Source: Streptomyces sp. B21-083 (lineage in GTDB: Bacteria > Actinomycetota > Actinomycetes > Streptomycetales > Streptomycetaceae). Taken from it: a stretch of 64,000 bases of DNA. A program made the position numbers and the translations under genes. The stretch lies in contig NZ_JARUND010000002.1 of NCBI RefSeq assembly GCF_036898825.1, forward strand, positions 1,364,001 to 1,428,000, given 5' to 3'. A model generated the notes under the pieces. The model worked only from the letters and a program-made list of their open reading frames with translations, searched no databases and was not told the DNA's origin. Shown one piece after another: positions 36,257-45,309 of this stretch (positions within the stretch are counted from its first letter, which is position 1; the number at the start of each line of letters is the position of its first letter).

Positions 36257-36922
36257 CTATGACGCGAACAATCGCACCGCCCACCCCGCATGCCCCTCCG
36301 CCCCCACCTCCAGCATCGGCGCGGCAGCCGCAGGCAACGCGTCCACTTCCCCCACGGCCGCCGCCTCCACCGCCCGGTCCGCGACGCGATCCAGCTCCGG
36401 CGCCAACCGGGCCAGCACCCCCGTCGCATCGAACGGATCAAGGCTCAGCAACCGGACCGTCGCCGTCGCAGGCCCGCTGACGCTCTCGTACAGGGAGCAG
36501 TACGCCGCGTCCTCAGGCCCCAGCCCCGCCGCCCGCGCCGCCAGTCCCAGCACCACCGGCTGATGCGCCCCCTTGGGGAACTCCCGTGCCAGCGCGTCGA
36601 GTTCGGCCGAGGGCCAGGTCGCCCGCGCCGCCCGCATCAGCTGCCGCCCCAGTTTGCGCGCGGCGACACGCAACGCCGGTGACGGCGTCCGCGCGTCCGC
36701 CGCACCGTCGAGGAGCACCGGATCGACCCCCATCGCCGCAGCCGCGGCCAGCGCCGCCGACACCAGCCCCGCCGTGTGCAGCCGCCCCCGGCAGAACTCC
36801 TCCAGGCTCGCGGCGCCGGTGATCCGCCCGGCCTTGACTGCGGCCTCGGCCCCGCCGGAGTGTGCGTGCCCCCCGGCGGGGAAGCGACCGTCGGCCAGGA
36901 CGAGCAGCGCGGCCCTGCTCAT
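36257..36922 (-). CDS. ureF: Urease accessory protein UreF
   Basis: 221 residues. UreF family pattern: LLVLADGRFPAGGHAHSGG at the N-terminus, all-helical body, and SLYESVSGPATATVRLLSLDP near 145-165. UreF bridges UreD and UreG in the nickel-loading complex. The start lies 55 bases after the ureC stop on the coding strand. Confidence 0.93.
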   Translation of the reverse strand: MSRAALLVLADGRFPAGGHAHSGGAEAAVKAGRITGAASLEEFCRGRLHTAGLVSAALAAAAAMGVDPVLLDGAADARTPSPALRVAARKLGRQLMRAARATWPSAELDALAREFPKGAHQPVVLGLAARAAGLGPEDAAYCSLYESVSGPATATVRLLSLDPFDATGVLARLAPELDRVADRAVEAAAVGEVDALPAAAAPMLEVGAEGHAGWAVRLFAS

Positions 36923-36977
36923 CGCGCCCCGCCCATGAGCAGCGCGTCCATGACGCCGATGACACCCATGGCACCCA

Positions 36978-38699
36978 TCAGAAGAGGAAGTACCGCTGGG
37001 CCATGGGCAGTTCGGCGGCCGGAGTGGCCTCGACCAGTTCCCCGTCGATGTGCACGGCGAAGCTGTCGGGGTTGATCCGTACGTCCGGCCGCGCGTCGTT
37101 CTCCCGCATGTCGGCCTTGGTCACCGCGCGGGTCGACTCGATGGCGACGAACCGCTTACCGAGCTGAAGCCGCTCGGGCAGCCCGTCCTCGATCGCCAAC
37201 TGGGCGACGAAGTTGAACGAGTTGGACGCCGGAGCCCGTCCGATCGCCCCGAACATCGGCCGGGGCAGGATCGGCTGCGGAGTCGGGATGGAGGCGTTGG
37301 CGTCGCCCATCTGCGCGTAGGCGATCTGGCCGCCCTTGATGACGAGATGCGGCTTGACCCCGAAGAAGGCGGGTTCCCAGAGGACCAGGTCGGCCAGCTT
37401 GCCCGTCTCCACGGAGCCGATCTCCCGCGCGAGGCCCTGTGCGAGGGCCGGGTTGATCGTGTACTTGGCGACATAGCGACGTACTCGATGGTTGTCGGCG
37501 TTGCCGTCGCCCGGCAGAGCGCCCCGCCGTCGCTTCATCACATGGGCGGTCTGCCAGGTCCGCATGATGACCTCACCGACCCGGCCCATGGCCTGCGCGT
37601 CGGACGAGATGATCGAGATGGCGCCCAGATCGTGCAGGATGTCCTCCGCCCCGATCGTTGAAGGCCGGATACGGGACTCGGCGAACGCCAGGTCCTCCGG
37701 CACCGTCGGGTTCAGGTGGTGGCAGACCATCAGCATGTCGAGGTGTTCGTCGGCGGTGTTGACGGTGTACGGCCGGGTCGGATTGGTCGAGCTCGGCAGG
37801 ACGTGCGGCTCGGAGACCACGGACATGATGTCCGGCGCGTGCCCGCCGCCCGCACCCTCGGTGTGGTAGGCGTGGATGCCCCGGCCCGCGATCGCCGCGA
37901 GCGTGTCGGCGACGAACCCGGCCTCGTTGAGGGTGTCCGTGTGGATGGCGACCTGGATGCCCGTCCGGTCGGCGACGGTCAGGGCCGCGTCGATGGCGGC
38001 CGGCGTCGAGCCCCAGTCCTCGTGGATCTTCAGGCCGAGGGCCCCGCCGCGGATCTGGGAGAGCATCGCGTCGTGGGAGACGGTGTTGCCCTTGCCGAGC
38101 AGGCCGAAGTTGAGCGGGTACTGCTCCATCGCCTCCAGCATCCGGGCGAGGTGCCAGGGGCCCGGGGTCACCGTCGTCGCCTTCGAACCCTCGGCCGGGC
38201 CTGTACCGCCGCCGACGAGGGTCGTGATGCCGGACGCGAGTGCCTCGTCGGCGATCTGCGGGCAGATCAGATGGACGTGCGCGTCGATGGCGCCCGCCGT
38301 CACGATCCGGCCGTTGCCGGCGATGATCTCGGTCTCCGGACCGATGACCAGGTCGGGATGGATCCCGTCCATCGTGTCGGGGTTGCCGGCCTTGCCGATG
38401 CCGGTGATGCGGCCGTCCCGGATGCCGATGTCGGCCTTGACGATGCCCCAGTGGTCGATGATCACCGCGCCCGTGATGACCGTGTCGGGGGTGCCGTCTG
38501 CGCGCGTAGCGCGAGCCTGGCCCATGGATTCTCGGATGACCTTGCCGCCGCCGAACACCGCCTCGTCACCGGCGAGACCGGGACCACCGCTGCGGTCCTC
38601 CTCGATCTCGATCAGCAGGTCGGTGTCGGCGAGCCGGATACGGTCGCCGGTGGTGGGGCCGAACAGGTCCGCGTACGCGGCACGCGAGATCTCAGGCAT
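36978..38699 (-). CDS. ureC: Urease subunit alpha
   Basis: 573 residues, the standard UreC length. The start ATG at 38699 overlaps the ureB end by eight bases. Active-site features: nickel ligands [12 protein letters not shown] near 141, the carbamylated lysine in GLKIHEDWG near 223, [20 protein letters not shown] near 325 (flap His), and the Asp ligand in SSDAQAMGR. It hydrolyses urea to ammonia and carbamate. The frame upstream of the start is open but belongs to ureB. Confidence 0.97.
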   Translation of the reverse strand: MPEISRAAYADLFGPTTGDRIRLADTDLLIEIEEDRSGGPGLAGDEAVFGGGKVIRESMGQARATRADGTPDTVITGAVIIDHWGIVKADIGIRDGRITGIGKAGNPDTMDGIHPDLVIGPETEIIAGNGRIVTAGAIDAHVHLICPQIADEALASGITTLVGGGTGPAEGSKATTVTPGPWHLARMLEAMEQYPLNFGLLGKGNTVSHDAMLSQIRGGALGLKIHEDWGSTPAAIDAALTVADRTGIQVAIHTDTLNEAGFVADTLAAIAGRGIHAYHTEGAGGGHAPDIMSVVSEPHVLPSSTNPTRPYTVNTADEHLDMLMVCHHLNPTVPEDLAFAESRIRPSTIGAEDILHDLGAISIISSDAQAMGRVGEVIMRTWQTAHVMKRRRGALPGDGNADNHRVRRYVAKYTINPALAQGLAREIGSVETGKLADLVLWEPAFFGVKPHLVIKGGQIAYAQMGDANASIPTPQPILPRPMFGAIGRAPASNSFNFVAQLAIEDGLPERLQLGKRFVAIESTRAVTKADMRENDARPDVRINPDSFAVHIDGELVEATPAAELPMAQRYFLF

Positions 38700-39003
38700 C
38701 GAGGGCACCTCCGGTCTCCCCGCGCAGCCCGGGCACGATGCGCGCACCGGCGAGCGGAACGAGTTCTACGTCGACGGGGATCCCGGGTTCGAAGCGCACG
38801 GCGGTACCGGCGGCGACGTTGAGCCGCTTGCCGCGCGCTGCCGCACGGTCGAACTCCAGGCCGGGGTTGGCCTCGGCGAAGTGGTAGTGGGAGCCGACCT
38901 GGACGGGCCGGTCGGCGGCGTTCAGCACGGTCATCGTCGTGACCTCGCGGCCTTCGTTGTACAGCACGGGTCCGTCGGCGAAAAGGATCTCTCCGGGAAT
39001 CAC
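38692..39003 (-). CDS. ureB: Urease subunit beta
   Basis: 103 residues: [20 protein letters not shown] start, [20 protein letters not shown] and FEPG, all typical of UreB. It starts 14 bases after the ureA stop and overlaps ureC by eight bases. Structural subunit of the urease trimer. Confidence 0.97.
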   Translation of the reverse strand: MIPGEILFADGPVLYNEGREVTTMTVLNAADRPVQVGSHYHFAEANPGLEFDRAAARGKRLNVAAGTAVRFEPGIPVDVELVPLAGARIVPGLRGETGGALDA

Positions 39004-39017
39004 GGCAGCAACTCCCC

Positions 39018-39320
39018 TCAGACGATCGGGTCGTGGACGGTGACGAGCTTGGTGCCGTCCGGGAAGGTCGCCTCGACCTGGACGTCGTGGATCATCTCGG
39101 GGATGCCCTCCATCACGTCTTCTCTGGTCAGCAGCGTGCGCCCGGAGGACATCAGTTCGGCGACCGTACGTCCGTCACGGGCGCCCTCAAGAATGTGCGA
39201 GGTGATCAGCGCGACCGACTCGGGATGGTTCAGCCTGAGCCCGCGGGCCCGGCGCTTCTCGGCCACGTCCGCCGCCACATGGATCAGCAGCCTCTCCTGC
39301 TCGTGCGGGGTCAGTTGCAC
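39018..39320 (-). CDS. ureA: Urease subunit gamma
   Basis: 100 residues from a GTG at 39320 ([14 protein letters not shown]), the family's usual length and start; a GTG at 39335 would add five residues. A GAGGTGG stretch 6-12 bases upstream supports 39320. VTVHDPIV ends the protein. First gene of ureA-B-C-F-G-D. The region 39321-39431 should hold the operon promoter; I see no certain operator. Confidence 0.95.
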   Translation of the reverse strand: MQLTPHEQERLLIHVAADVAEKRRARGLRLNHPESVALITSHILEGARDGRTVAELMSSGRTLLTREDVMEGIPEMIHDVQVEATFPDGTKLVTVHDPIV

Positions 39321-39431
39321 GGCTTGCCACCTCACATCCTCGCTCCGGACCGTGCGGGGTCCGGTTGTCCGGTGCCACCAAAACCGCAGGTGACGAGATG
39401 GGCACGCTAGTTGCCCGGAGTTTCAAGGACG

Positions 39432-39617
39432 TTAACCGGCCTGTGATCCACCCGGGTCACGTCGAGCGGGCCCGCCCAAGCTCATCAGACCGCGCAGACC
39501 GTCCTGGAACACTTCCACCGACGCGCCGCCGAAGAGGGCCATCTGTGCGACGAAGCCCTGGGCCGCGGCGATCATGGTCCGGGCAACGCTCTCGGCCGGT
39601 ACGTCGGCGTCGCACAA
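39432..39617 (-). pseudogene. C-terminal fragment of a TetR-family regulator
   Basis: About 61 residues remain: CDADVPAESVARTMIAAAQG, then FVAQMALFGG and VFQDGLRGLM match the last helices of TetR-family ligand domains (P-x-x-x-V-A-R, Q-G-F-V-x-Q). The HTH is missing. Homology ends at about 39617, where the frame of the next fragment starts in the opposite direction. It is the 5'-deleted half of a former divergent regulator/transporter pair. Not expected to be functional. Confidence 0.7.
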
Positions 39618-40452
39618 GGGCGCCTTCGGGCTCCACTCCTACACCGACGAGGCCGCCGCCCGGGACGCCGTCGAGAACCGGACCGTATACGGCGCGGTGG
39701 TCGTCACCGCCCAGGGTCCGAAGCTGCTCACCGCGTCGGCGGCGAGCCCCCTCGTCGCCCAGTTCCTCCAGCAGGCGGTGACCGCACAGGCCGCGCGATC
39801 CGGCGACCCCGGCGCAAAGGTCACCACCGTCGACGTCGTCCCCGCCGCCGTGAACGACCCGCGCGGGGCCGCCTTCGGCGCGAGTGTGCTCCCGTTGGCG
39901 CTGGCCGGTGTGGCCGCCGGGGCCGTGGTCGCCCTGCTCGGTCTGCGCGGGGTGCGGGCGGTGGGCGCGCTGCTCGCCGCCGCCGCGCTGGTCGGTGTCG
40001 CCGCCGCCGCGCTCGTGCACAGCTGGCTCGGTGTGCTCACCGGCGACTGGTGGACCGAGGCCGCGGTGCTGGGGCTGACGACGCTCGCCGTGAGCGGCGC
40101 GGTCGCCGGCCTCGCCGCGCTGCTGGGAACGGCGGGAATCGGCCTCGGCGGCCTGACCGTGATCCTGCTCGGCAACTCGTTCTCCGGCGCGACCAGTGCC
40201 CCGCAACTGCTGCCCGAGCCGGTCGGCACGATCGGTCAGTGGCTGCCGCCGGGTGCCGGCGCCTCTCTCCTCCGCTCGGTGTCCTTCTTCGACGGAGCCG
40301 CGTCCTTCGGTCCCGTCCTGACCTTGACGTGGTGGGCGGCGCTGGGGCTGGGTGCCGTTCTGCTGGGCAGCGCGCTCAAGCGCCGTACGGAGGACCGCGA
40401 CAGCGAGCCCGACACAGCAGCCGCCGGGCGGGCGCCCACCCCCGGAAACTGA
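39618..40452 (+). pseudogene. C-terminal part of an ABC-2/YhgE-like membrane protein
   Basis: About 278 residues: soluble part YTDEAAARDAVENRTVYGAV, then six hydrophobic helices (GASVLPLALAGVAAGAVVAL to LTLTWWAALGLGAVLLGSAL) with LLGNSFSGATSAPQLLPEPVG. This family normally starts with a cytoplasmic end and a first membrane helix, both absent. No ribosome-binding site or sensible start is present: upstream the open frame reads through the antisense of the TetR fragment. It probably lost its 5' end in a deletion. It could still be translated from an ATG at 39574, but that is doubtful. Confidence 0.7.
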
Positions 40453-40539
40453 CCACCCACGCCGGAACCGACCCTTGCGTCGGACGGGGAGGAAGTTGTG
40501 CGGCGGGTCACCCGGCCGGCAGCCGGAGGGCAACCTCGC

Positions 40540-40905
40540 CCGTCAGGCGCAGCGCAGCGCCGACCCCATGGCGAAGGAGAACAGCCGCCGCAGGACAGCA
40601 ACGCACGCTTCTCGTCAGGGCGGGGGCCCCACAGCCGCACAACCGACCGGGCGCCCCGCAGCCGCGGAGAAGGCGCCCAGCCCACCTCCCGCCGCACCCC
40701 ACCACCCGCACGCCCGCCCACCAAGCCCGCACAACCGACAAAGCGCCCCGCTGCGGCGGAGGGAGCGCCCGGTCCTTCTCGTGCCGCGCCACACCTCCGC
40801 TCGCCCGCCAGAGCCGCACAACCGACAAGGTGTCCCGCTGCGTCAGAGGCGGCGCCCGGCCGTTCTCATGCCGCGCCCCGCCACACCTCCGCCCGCCCGT
40901 CCGTT
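40540..40905. repeat. Degenerate tandem repeat region
   Basis: A shared core GCACAACCGAC recurs at about 40637, 40729 and 40816, about 90 bases apart, followed by GC-rich related sequence (GCGCCCCGC, CCTTCTCGTGCCGCGCC). A fourth, weaker unit may start near 40540. Several long open frames run across it, but their products are low-complexity Arg/Pro/Ala, so I do not call genes in 40453-40905. Confidence 0.6.
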
Positions 40906-41193
40906 TCAGCGCGCCCCGGGCCGCCGGTGTTCCGCCGCGATGCCGAACCGCTGCCGTTCGACAGGGGCGGCAGCGACCTCCCTGACGCCGGAGACCGCGC
41001 TGGAGACCGCGCCGACGACCTGTTCCTCCGCGGCGTCCAGTTCGTCGAGGCGTTCCAGGTCGGCCGCGGAGACCAGGGCGACGAGGGGCTTGCCGTGCCG
41101 CGTCACGACGACGCGTTCACCGCCGTACACCACCTTGTTGATCAGGTCGGCGAGTTCAGCCCTGGCTTGCGTCACCGGAATCTCGTAGGCCAT
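40906..41193 (-). CDS. Phd/YefM-family antitoxin (no adjacent toxin seen)
   Basis: 95 residues: MAYEIPVTQARAELADLINK and RVVVTRHGKPLVALVSAADLERL are the DNA-binding and dimer part of Phd/YefM antitoxins. The C-terminal 40 residues (VGAVSSAVSGVREV and an Arg-rich end) differ from the usual toxin-binding helix. The toxin would be expected downstream (below 40906), but only repeats are there. It may be an orphan regulator or a remnant. Confidence 0.82.
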   Translation of the reverse strand: MAYEIPVTQARAELADLINKVVYGGERVVVTRHGKPLVALVSAADLERLDELDAAEEQVVGAVSSAVSGVREVAAAPVERQRFGIAAEHRRPGAR

Positions 41194-41360
41194 GTGTTCC
41201 AGCTTAGACCCGCCCTCGGACAGCCCCGCCGAGCGGCGAAGCCCGTGGAGCGGGCTGTTCCACCGGGTTTTCCGCTGTCAGCGAGCACCTTCCGGAGCCT
41301 CGCGCCAGGCTCTGTACATCCTGTACATTTTTTACGGAACCCATCGAGGAGGCGCGCGCC

Positions 41361-42005
41361 ATGAACGACATCGACGACCCGTCAGCCCGTTACGTCCTGC
41401 CCGAGTTCACCGAACGCACCAGTTCCGGAAGCCGGACGCTGGATCCGTACTCGAAGCTCCTGGAGGAGCGGATCGTCTTTCTCGGGACGCCGGTCGACGA
41501 CACCTCGGCGAACGACGTGATGGCCCAGTTCATGCATCTCGAGTACCTGGCACCCGACCGGGACATCTCCCTCTACATCAACTCCCCCGGCGGCTCGTTC
41601 AGCGCGATGACGGCGATCTACGACACGATGCGGTTCGTCACCTGCGAGGTGGAGACGGTCTGTCTGGGGCAGGCGGCCTCCGCGGCGGCCGTGCTGCTGG
41701 CCGCGGGTACGCCGGGCAAGCGCAGCGCGCTGCCGGGGGCCCGGGTGCTGATCCACCAGCCCTCGCTGTCCGGGCCGGTCCATGGGCAGGTGAGCGATCT
41801 CGCCATTCAGGCCCAGGAGTTGGGCCGGGTCCGTAGCCTGCTGGAAGAACTGCTCGTACGGCACACCGGCCAGAGCCCGGAGCGGGTCGCCGCGGACATC
41901 GAGCGGGACAAGATCCTGGACGCCCAGGCCGCTCTCGAATACGGGCTGGTGGACCGGATCGTGCGCAGCCGCAAGTCGTCGCACCCCACCCCCGGTACGA
42001 GGTGA
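41361..42005 (+). CDS. clpP: ClpP-family serine protease subunit (additional paralogue)
   Basis: 214 residues, ATG at 41361 after GAGGAGG. Complete catalytic triad: Ser107 in GQAASAAAV, His132 in VLIHQPS, Asp183 in [18 protein letters not shown] is the substrate-strand motif. It lies alone, without clpX or a second clpP, while streptomycetes hold several clpP paralogues. The 25-residue N-terminal extension is longer than the processed form. A seven-base gap leads to the next small gene, probably co-expressed. Confidence 0.92.
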   Translation: MNDIDDPSARYVLPEFTERTSSGSRTLDPYSKLLEERIVFLGTPVDDTSANDVMAQFMHLEYLAPDRDISLYINSPGGSFSAMTAIYDTMRFVTCEVETVCLGQAASAAAVLLAAGTPGKRSALPGARVLIHQPSLSGPVHGQVSDLAIQAQELGRVRSLLEELLVRHTGQSPERVAADIERDKILDAQAALEYGLVDRIVRSRKSSHPTPGTR

Positions 42006-42012
42006 GCCGCCG

Positions 42013-42321
42013 ATGCTTCCGCCCGACCTGCCTCCGCTGCCCGCGCTGACGCGCGCGGAGGGCGAGTTGATCGACCGTTACCTCGAAGTGGCCGATCTGC
42101 TCGGCCGTATCAATCCCGCCTATCACGGAGACACCTACCGCGGGCTGCGGGCCGCGCAGGCGCTCGTCGCCAAGGCGGTGGCGTTGCGGGACGCGCTGGA
42201 GTTGATGCACCAGCGGGGCGAGGCAGAGGTGCACGCCCATACGCTGGCGCGCGCGCTGCGCGTCCTGGACGGGGAGCGCCGCACGGCGCGTGTCACCGTT
42301 CCGCGCGAGCCCGCCAGTTGA
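42013..42321 (+). CDS. Small helical protein paired with ClpP, unknown function
   Basis: 102 residues, ATG at 42013, seven bases after the clpP stop, with GTGAG overlapping as a ribosome-binding region. It looks all-helical: ALTRAEGELIDRYLEVADLLG, LRAAQALVAKAVALRDALEL, and HAHTLARALRVLDGE. No signal or membrane helix. I recall similar hypothetical proteins next to clpP in streptomycetes. An adaptor or regulator of the protease is a guess from linkage only. Confidence 0.7.
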   Translation: MLPPDLPPLPALTRAEGELIDRYLEVADLLGRINPAYHGDTYRGLRAAQALVAKAVALRDALELMHQRGEAEVHAHTLARALRVLDGERRTARVTVPREPAS

Positions 42322-42724
42322 CGCGCCTCACCCACGGAACCGCATCGGGCGGGCTCACTCGTCGGGCGACGGACTGTCCGGAACGGATGGGGAAGTGACT
42401 GGATGACATCCCCCGTTCGGAGTAGTCGCGGATCCGTCGTCCGACCCCCTCGACTTGCGCGACACGCCCAGTTCTTAACCGAATCGAGACCGCTCAACCC
42501 CTGGTCCGAGGGTGCGCGACCCCCTCGAAAGTCCTTCGGGGGTACGGGTGTCCACCCGAATGGGCCAGCGGTGAGTAACACCACAAAGCCCCGGTTCCAT
42601 TGGGATTTTCCTACTTCCATGAGCCAAGATCCCTTCCTGACGACAAGCCCCCGCCACAAGCGGCGGGGCGATCCGGGCGGACGCCGAGTCCTGCCGCCGC
42701 CTGGATGACCGGTCGACAGATGTG
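42322..42724. other. Non-coding upstream region of the NlpC/P60 gene
   Basis: No gene I can support. Short open frames here have no ribosome-binding site and no coding bias. It has less GC than the genes and contains CGAATTC-poor, promoter-like stretches (CTTAACCGAATC near 42473). The promoter of the riboswitch transcript is expected in this interval. Confidence 0.5.
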
Positions 42725-42868
42725 CATCGGCAGGAGTGGAGGACCCAGGCACGACGGGTCGCCGGAACGGTCACGCCATGACCGGGCCGAGCAGCCCTTG
42801 GGGTGAAGCCGCGTCAGCGGCCGGGCAACTTTGTCAGCCCGAATCCGACAGGTCATCCTTCACAGGCG
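42725..42868 (+). ncRNA. Cyclic di-AMP (ydaO/yuaA-type) riboswitch
   Basis: Conserved blocks of the class appear in order: GGAGGACCC, GCCGGAACGG, TTGGGGTGAAGCCG with a matching GCGGCCGGGCAAC, and CAGCCCGAATCCGACAGG, ending near CAGGCGGCTGAC about 20 bases before the ATG at 42887. In actinobacteria this RNA lies ahead of cell-wall hydrolase genes and turns them off when c-di-AMP is high. Boundaries are approximate. Confidence 0.85.
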
Positions 42869-42886
42869 GCTGACGAAGGGTTGCGC

Positions 42887-43360
42887 ATGTCTGCGCTCAA
42901 TCGTGTCCCGTCGCTGATGACCCGGGCCGGTACGGCCTCGGCTCTGACTCTTGTCGCCGTGGGCGGCAGCCTGGTGATCCCCGGTGTCGCACCCGACGCC
43001 GCGGCGGTCGCTCCGTCGACGAAGGCGCTTCAGATCGCGGCTTCCAAGAAGGGCTCCGCGTACAAGTACGGCGCCGCGGGACCGAAGAGGTTCGACTGCT
43101 CCGGTCTGACGCAGTATTCGTTCAAGAAGGCGGGCAAGTCCCTGCCACGTACGGCGGCGGCCCAGTACAACAAGACCAAGCACATCTCCGCCAAGAGCCG
43201 TAGGGGTGGGGACCTGGTCTTCTTCCACTCGGGCTCGAGCGTCTACCACGTGGGCATCTACGCCGGGAAGGGAAAGATCTGGCACTCCCCGAAGACCGGG
43301 GATGTCGTGAGGCTCCAGAAGATCTGGACGAAGAGCGTCTGGTACGGCCGGGTCAACTGA
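42887..43360 (+). CDS. Secreted NlpC/P60 peptidoglycan hydrolase
   Basis: 157 residues from the ATG at 42887 after GAAGGG. A signal peptide ends around residue 44 (PDAAAVAP). The NlpC/P60 domain (about 50-155) has the catalytic Cys in RFDCSGLTQY, His in YHVGIYAG, and a third polar residue in HSPKTGDVV. It likely cleaves the D-Glu-mDAP/LL-DAP bond in stem peptides. The c-di-AMP riboswitch upstream would link its level to osmotic or germination signals. Confidence 0.92.
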   Translation: MSALNRVPSLMTRAGTASALTLVAVGGSLVIPGVAPDAAAVAPSTKALQIAASKKGSAYKYGAAGPKRFDCSGLTQYSFKKAGKSLPRTAAAQYNKTKHISAKSRRGGDLVFFHSGSSVYHVGIYAGKGKIWHSPKTGDVVRLQKIWTKSVWYGRVN

Positions 43361-43465
43361 CCTGCCCGGGGCGGGCCGGCGGCCTGGAGCCGCCGTCCCG
43401 CCCCGGGACCCGTGCCACCTGCCTGTGACCGTCCGGACGGCGCGGCGGAGCGCGGAGCCGAACCG

Positions 43466-43927
43466 CTACGGCTCCTGCTGGCCCGCCGCCGTGACCGGGG
43501 GTCTGGCCGGGACCGTCCACGGCAGTTCGATCGACACCGTCTTACCGCCCTCCCGAGTGGGGCGGACACGCAGTTTGCCGCCCGACTCGGCGGTCAGCCA
43601 GCGAATGATCACCATCCCGCGCCCGTTGTCCTGCTGCACGGCGGCGGGCAGCCGTTTGGGGAAGCGCGGGTGGCTGTCGGTCACCCCGATACGCAGGTGT
43701 TCGTCACGATCGAGTGCGATGTCCACCGTGAAGGTGGGTGACAACCCGAAGGTGTGCTGTACGGCATTCGTGGCGAGTTCCGAGATGATCAGGCGAATGC
43801 TGTCGGCGGCTTCGGAGTCACCCGGCAGGCCCCATTCCGCCAGCACGTTGGCGACATACGCGCGGGCGGCGGAGACCGAGGCGGGATCGCTCGGCAGAAT
43901 GACGGATGCTTCCAGGTGGTCTGCCAT
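43466..43927 (-). CDS. ATP-binding regulator (RsbW-like histidine-kinase-type ATPase)
   Basis: 153 residues with a HATPase fold only: N box ELATNAVQHT and G box DNGRGMVII; no His phospho-acceptor domain. Streptomycetes hold many such anti-sigma-like proteins, often next to an HTH-DUF397 pair, as here. Divergent from the HTH gene at 44140. The partner (sigma factor, anti-sigma antagonist or HTH protein) is unknown. Confidence 0.88.
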   Translation of the reverse strand: MADHLEASVILPSDPASVSAARAYVANVLAEWGLPGDSEAADSIRLIISELATNAVQHTFGLSPTFTVDIALDRDEHLRIGVTDSHPRFPKRLPAAVQQDNGRGMVIIRWLTAESGGKLRVRPTREGGKTVSIELPWTVPARPPVTAAGQQEP

Positions 43928-44139
43928 GGCGACGTCGTCCCTTTCCCACAGGACCGGGGCCCGACAAGGAGCGGCTGGTTCGAGTACGGTCCCGGACTGG
44001 TGCTTCGCGCCAGACTGCCATTCCGGCGCCGGTCACGGGGTGCGATCCACCAAGATATGCATATATCTGTCGCTCGAAGCGGTGAACTCTGCGACCCCAG
44101 AACGTATTCGGGCGGCTCATCAGGAGTAAGGGGTGGCCC

Positions 44140-44997
44140 ATGCAGTACGGTCCCGCGGTGCGCCGCCGAAAGCTGGGTGCCGAACTGCGCGCGCTGCGTG
44201 CCAGGGCCGGGCTCACGAGCGGTCAGGCGGCCCGTCTGGTGGGCTGGCACCAGTCGAAGGTGAGCCGGATCGAGACAGGCGCGAGCGGGGTGAAATCGGC
44301 GGACGTCCGGTTACTTCTGGACGCGTACGCCGTCCCCGAGGGCGAGTCGCGCGAGCTGCTGCTCGTGCTGGCGGGGACCGAGGACGGCGACCGGAACCAC
44401 TGGTGGCATGCCTACCGTGGCGTACTGCCGCCCGCCTACCGGGATTTCATCAGCCTGGAGTCGCAGGCCGGCACCATGCGCACGCTGGAGACCTCGGTGG
44501 TGCCGGGGCTGCTGCAGACCCGGGAGTACGCCCGTGCGGTGACCAGGGCCGCAGTGGACGGCCTGGAGGAGAAGCGGCTCGACGCCCTGGTCGAGGTGCG
44601 GCTGGCCCGGCAGGACGTGCTGCGTTCGGACCGGCCGCTGACGCTGAGCGCGGTCCTCGACGAGGCGGTGCTGCGCCGCGAAGTGGGCGGCCCCGAGGTG
44701 ATGACGCGTCAGCTTGAGCGGCTCATGGAAGCGACCCGGCTGCCTCAAGTGCGGCTGCAGATCCTGCCGTTCACCGCGGGGGCGTATATCGGCATCACCG
44801 GCCCTTTCGTTATCTTTTCCTTTCCGAGCACTTCTGACTTGGATGTGGTTGTTCTCGACCAGATGATGAGTAGCCTCTACCTCGAACGGAAAGAAGACCT
44901 CCGGGCCTACAGCGAGGCCTTCAACACCCTTCAGATCCACGCCCTTTCGCCCGAGGATTCGTTGGATTTCATCGCCGGTCTGCATCACGGCGTGTGA
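44140..44997 (+). CDS. Helix-turn-helix regulator with DUF5753 domain (abaA/whiJ-like)
   Basis: 285 residues. XRE-type HTH at about 5-60 (LGAELRALRARAGLTSGQAA, HQSKVSRIETG), then the DUF5753 effector domain (about 90-275; TSVVPGLLQTREYARAV, DEAVLRREVGGPEV). Nine bases later follows a DUF397 gene. WhiJ/AbaA-type units of this form affect differentiation and antibiotic production in Streptomyces; an earlier view treats the pair as toxin-antitoxin-like (Scr1). Confidence 0.92.
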   Translation: MQYGPAVRRRKLGAELRALRARAGLTSGQAARLVGWHQSKVSRIETGASGVKSADVRLLLDAYAVPEGESRELLLVLAGTEDGDRNHWWHAYRGVLPPAYRDFISLESQAGTMRTLETSVVPGLLQTREYARAVTRAAVDGLEEKRLDALVEVRLARQDVLRSDRPLTLSAVLDEAVLRREVGGPEVMTRQLERLMEATRLPQVRLQILPFTAGAYIGITGPFVIFSFPSTSDLDVVVLDQMMSSLYLERKEDLRAYSEAFNTLQIHALSPEDSLDFIAGLHHGV

Positions 44998-45006
44998 GGA
45001 GGCACC

Positions 45007-45231
45007 ATGACCGCACTGCCTCGGAACGTACCGTCCGTCGTCGAACCGCCCGGTGTGCGATGGCTGCGCAGCAGCTACAGCACCGGTGCGAACAACTGTG
45101 TGGAGACGGCCCGTCCGGACACCGACGTCCCGGCCGGACCGCTCGCCGTACGCGACTCCAAGAACGCCACCGGGCCCGTCCTGCTCTTCTCCCCCGAGAG
45201 CTGGCAGGGATTCCTCACCGCGTTCCGCTGA
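45007..45231 (+). CDS. DUF397 domain protein
   Basis: 74 residues: WLRSSYSTGANNCVETA, AVRDSKNATGPVLLFSPESW are the DUF397 core. It lies nine bases after the HTH gene with GGAGG at the gap. In characterised streptomycete units the DUF397 partner modulates the HTH protein. It completes the ATPase/HTH/DUF397 trio. Confidence 0.93.
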   Translation: MTALPRNVPSVVEPPGVRWLRSSYSTGANNCVETARPDTDVPAGPLAVRDSKNATGPVLLFSPESWQGFLTAFR

Positions 45232-45309
45232 TCGCTCTACGACACACGGCCGCGGTCCGCCGACTCATGGTCGCGTGTCACTGATCAACGGCGCTATGGA
45301 TCTACGCGT

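Noticed and set aside
40634..40905. Tandem repeats as a CRISPR array
   Set aside because: Units are about 90 bases, degenerate and without conserved short repeats or unique spacers; no cas genes are in the window.
40498..41364. Long plus-strand frames across the repeat region
   Set aside because: Products are Arg/Pro/Ala-rich without domains, cover the repeats and the antisense of the antitoxin, and lack ribosome-binding sites.
42403..42708. Plus-strand frame upstream of the riboswitch
   Set aside because: No start context, no coding bias, and it lies inside the expected leader region.
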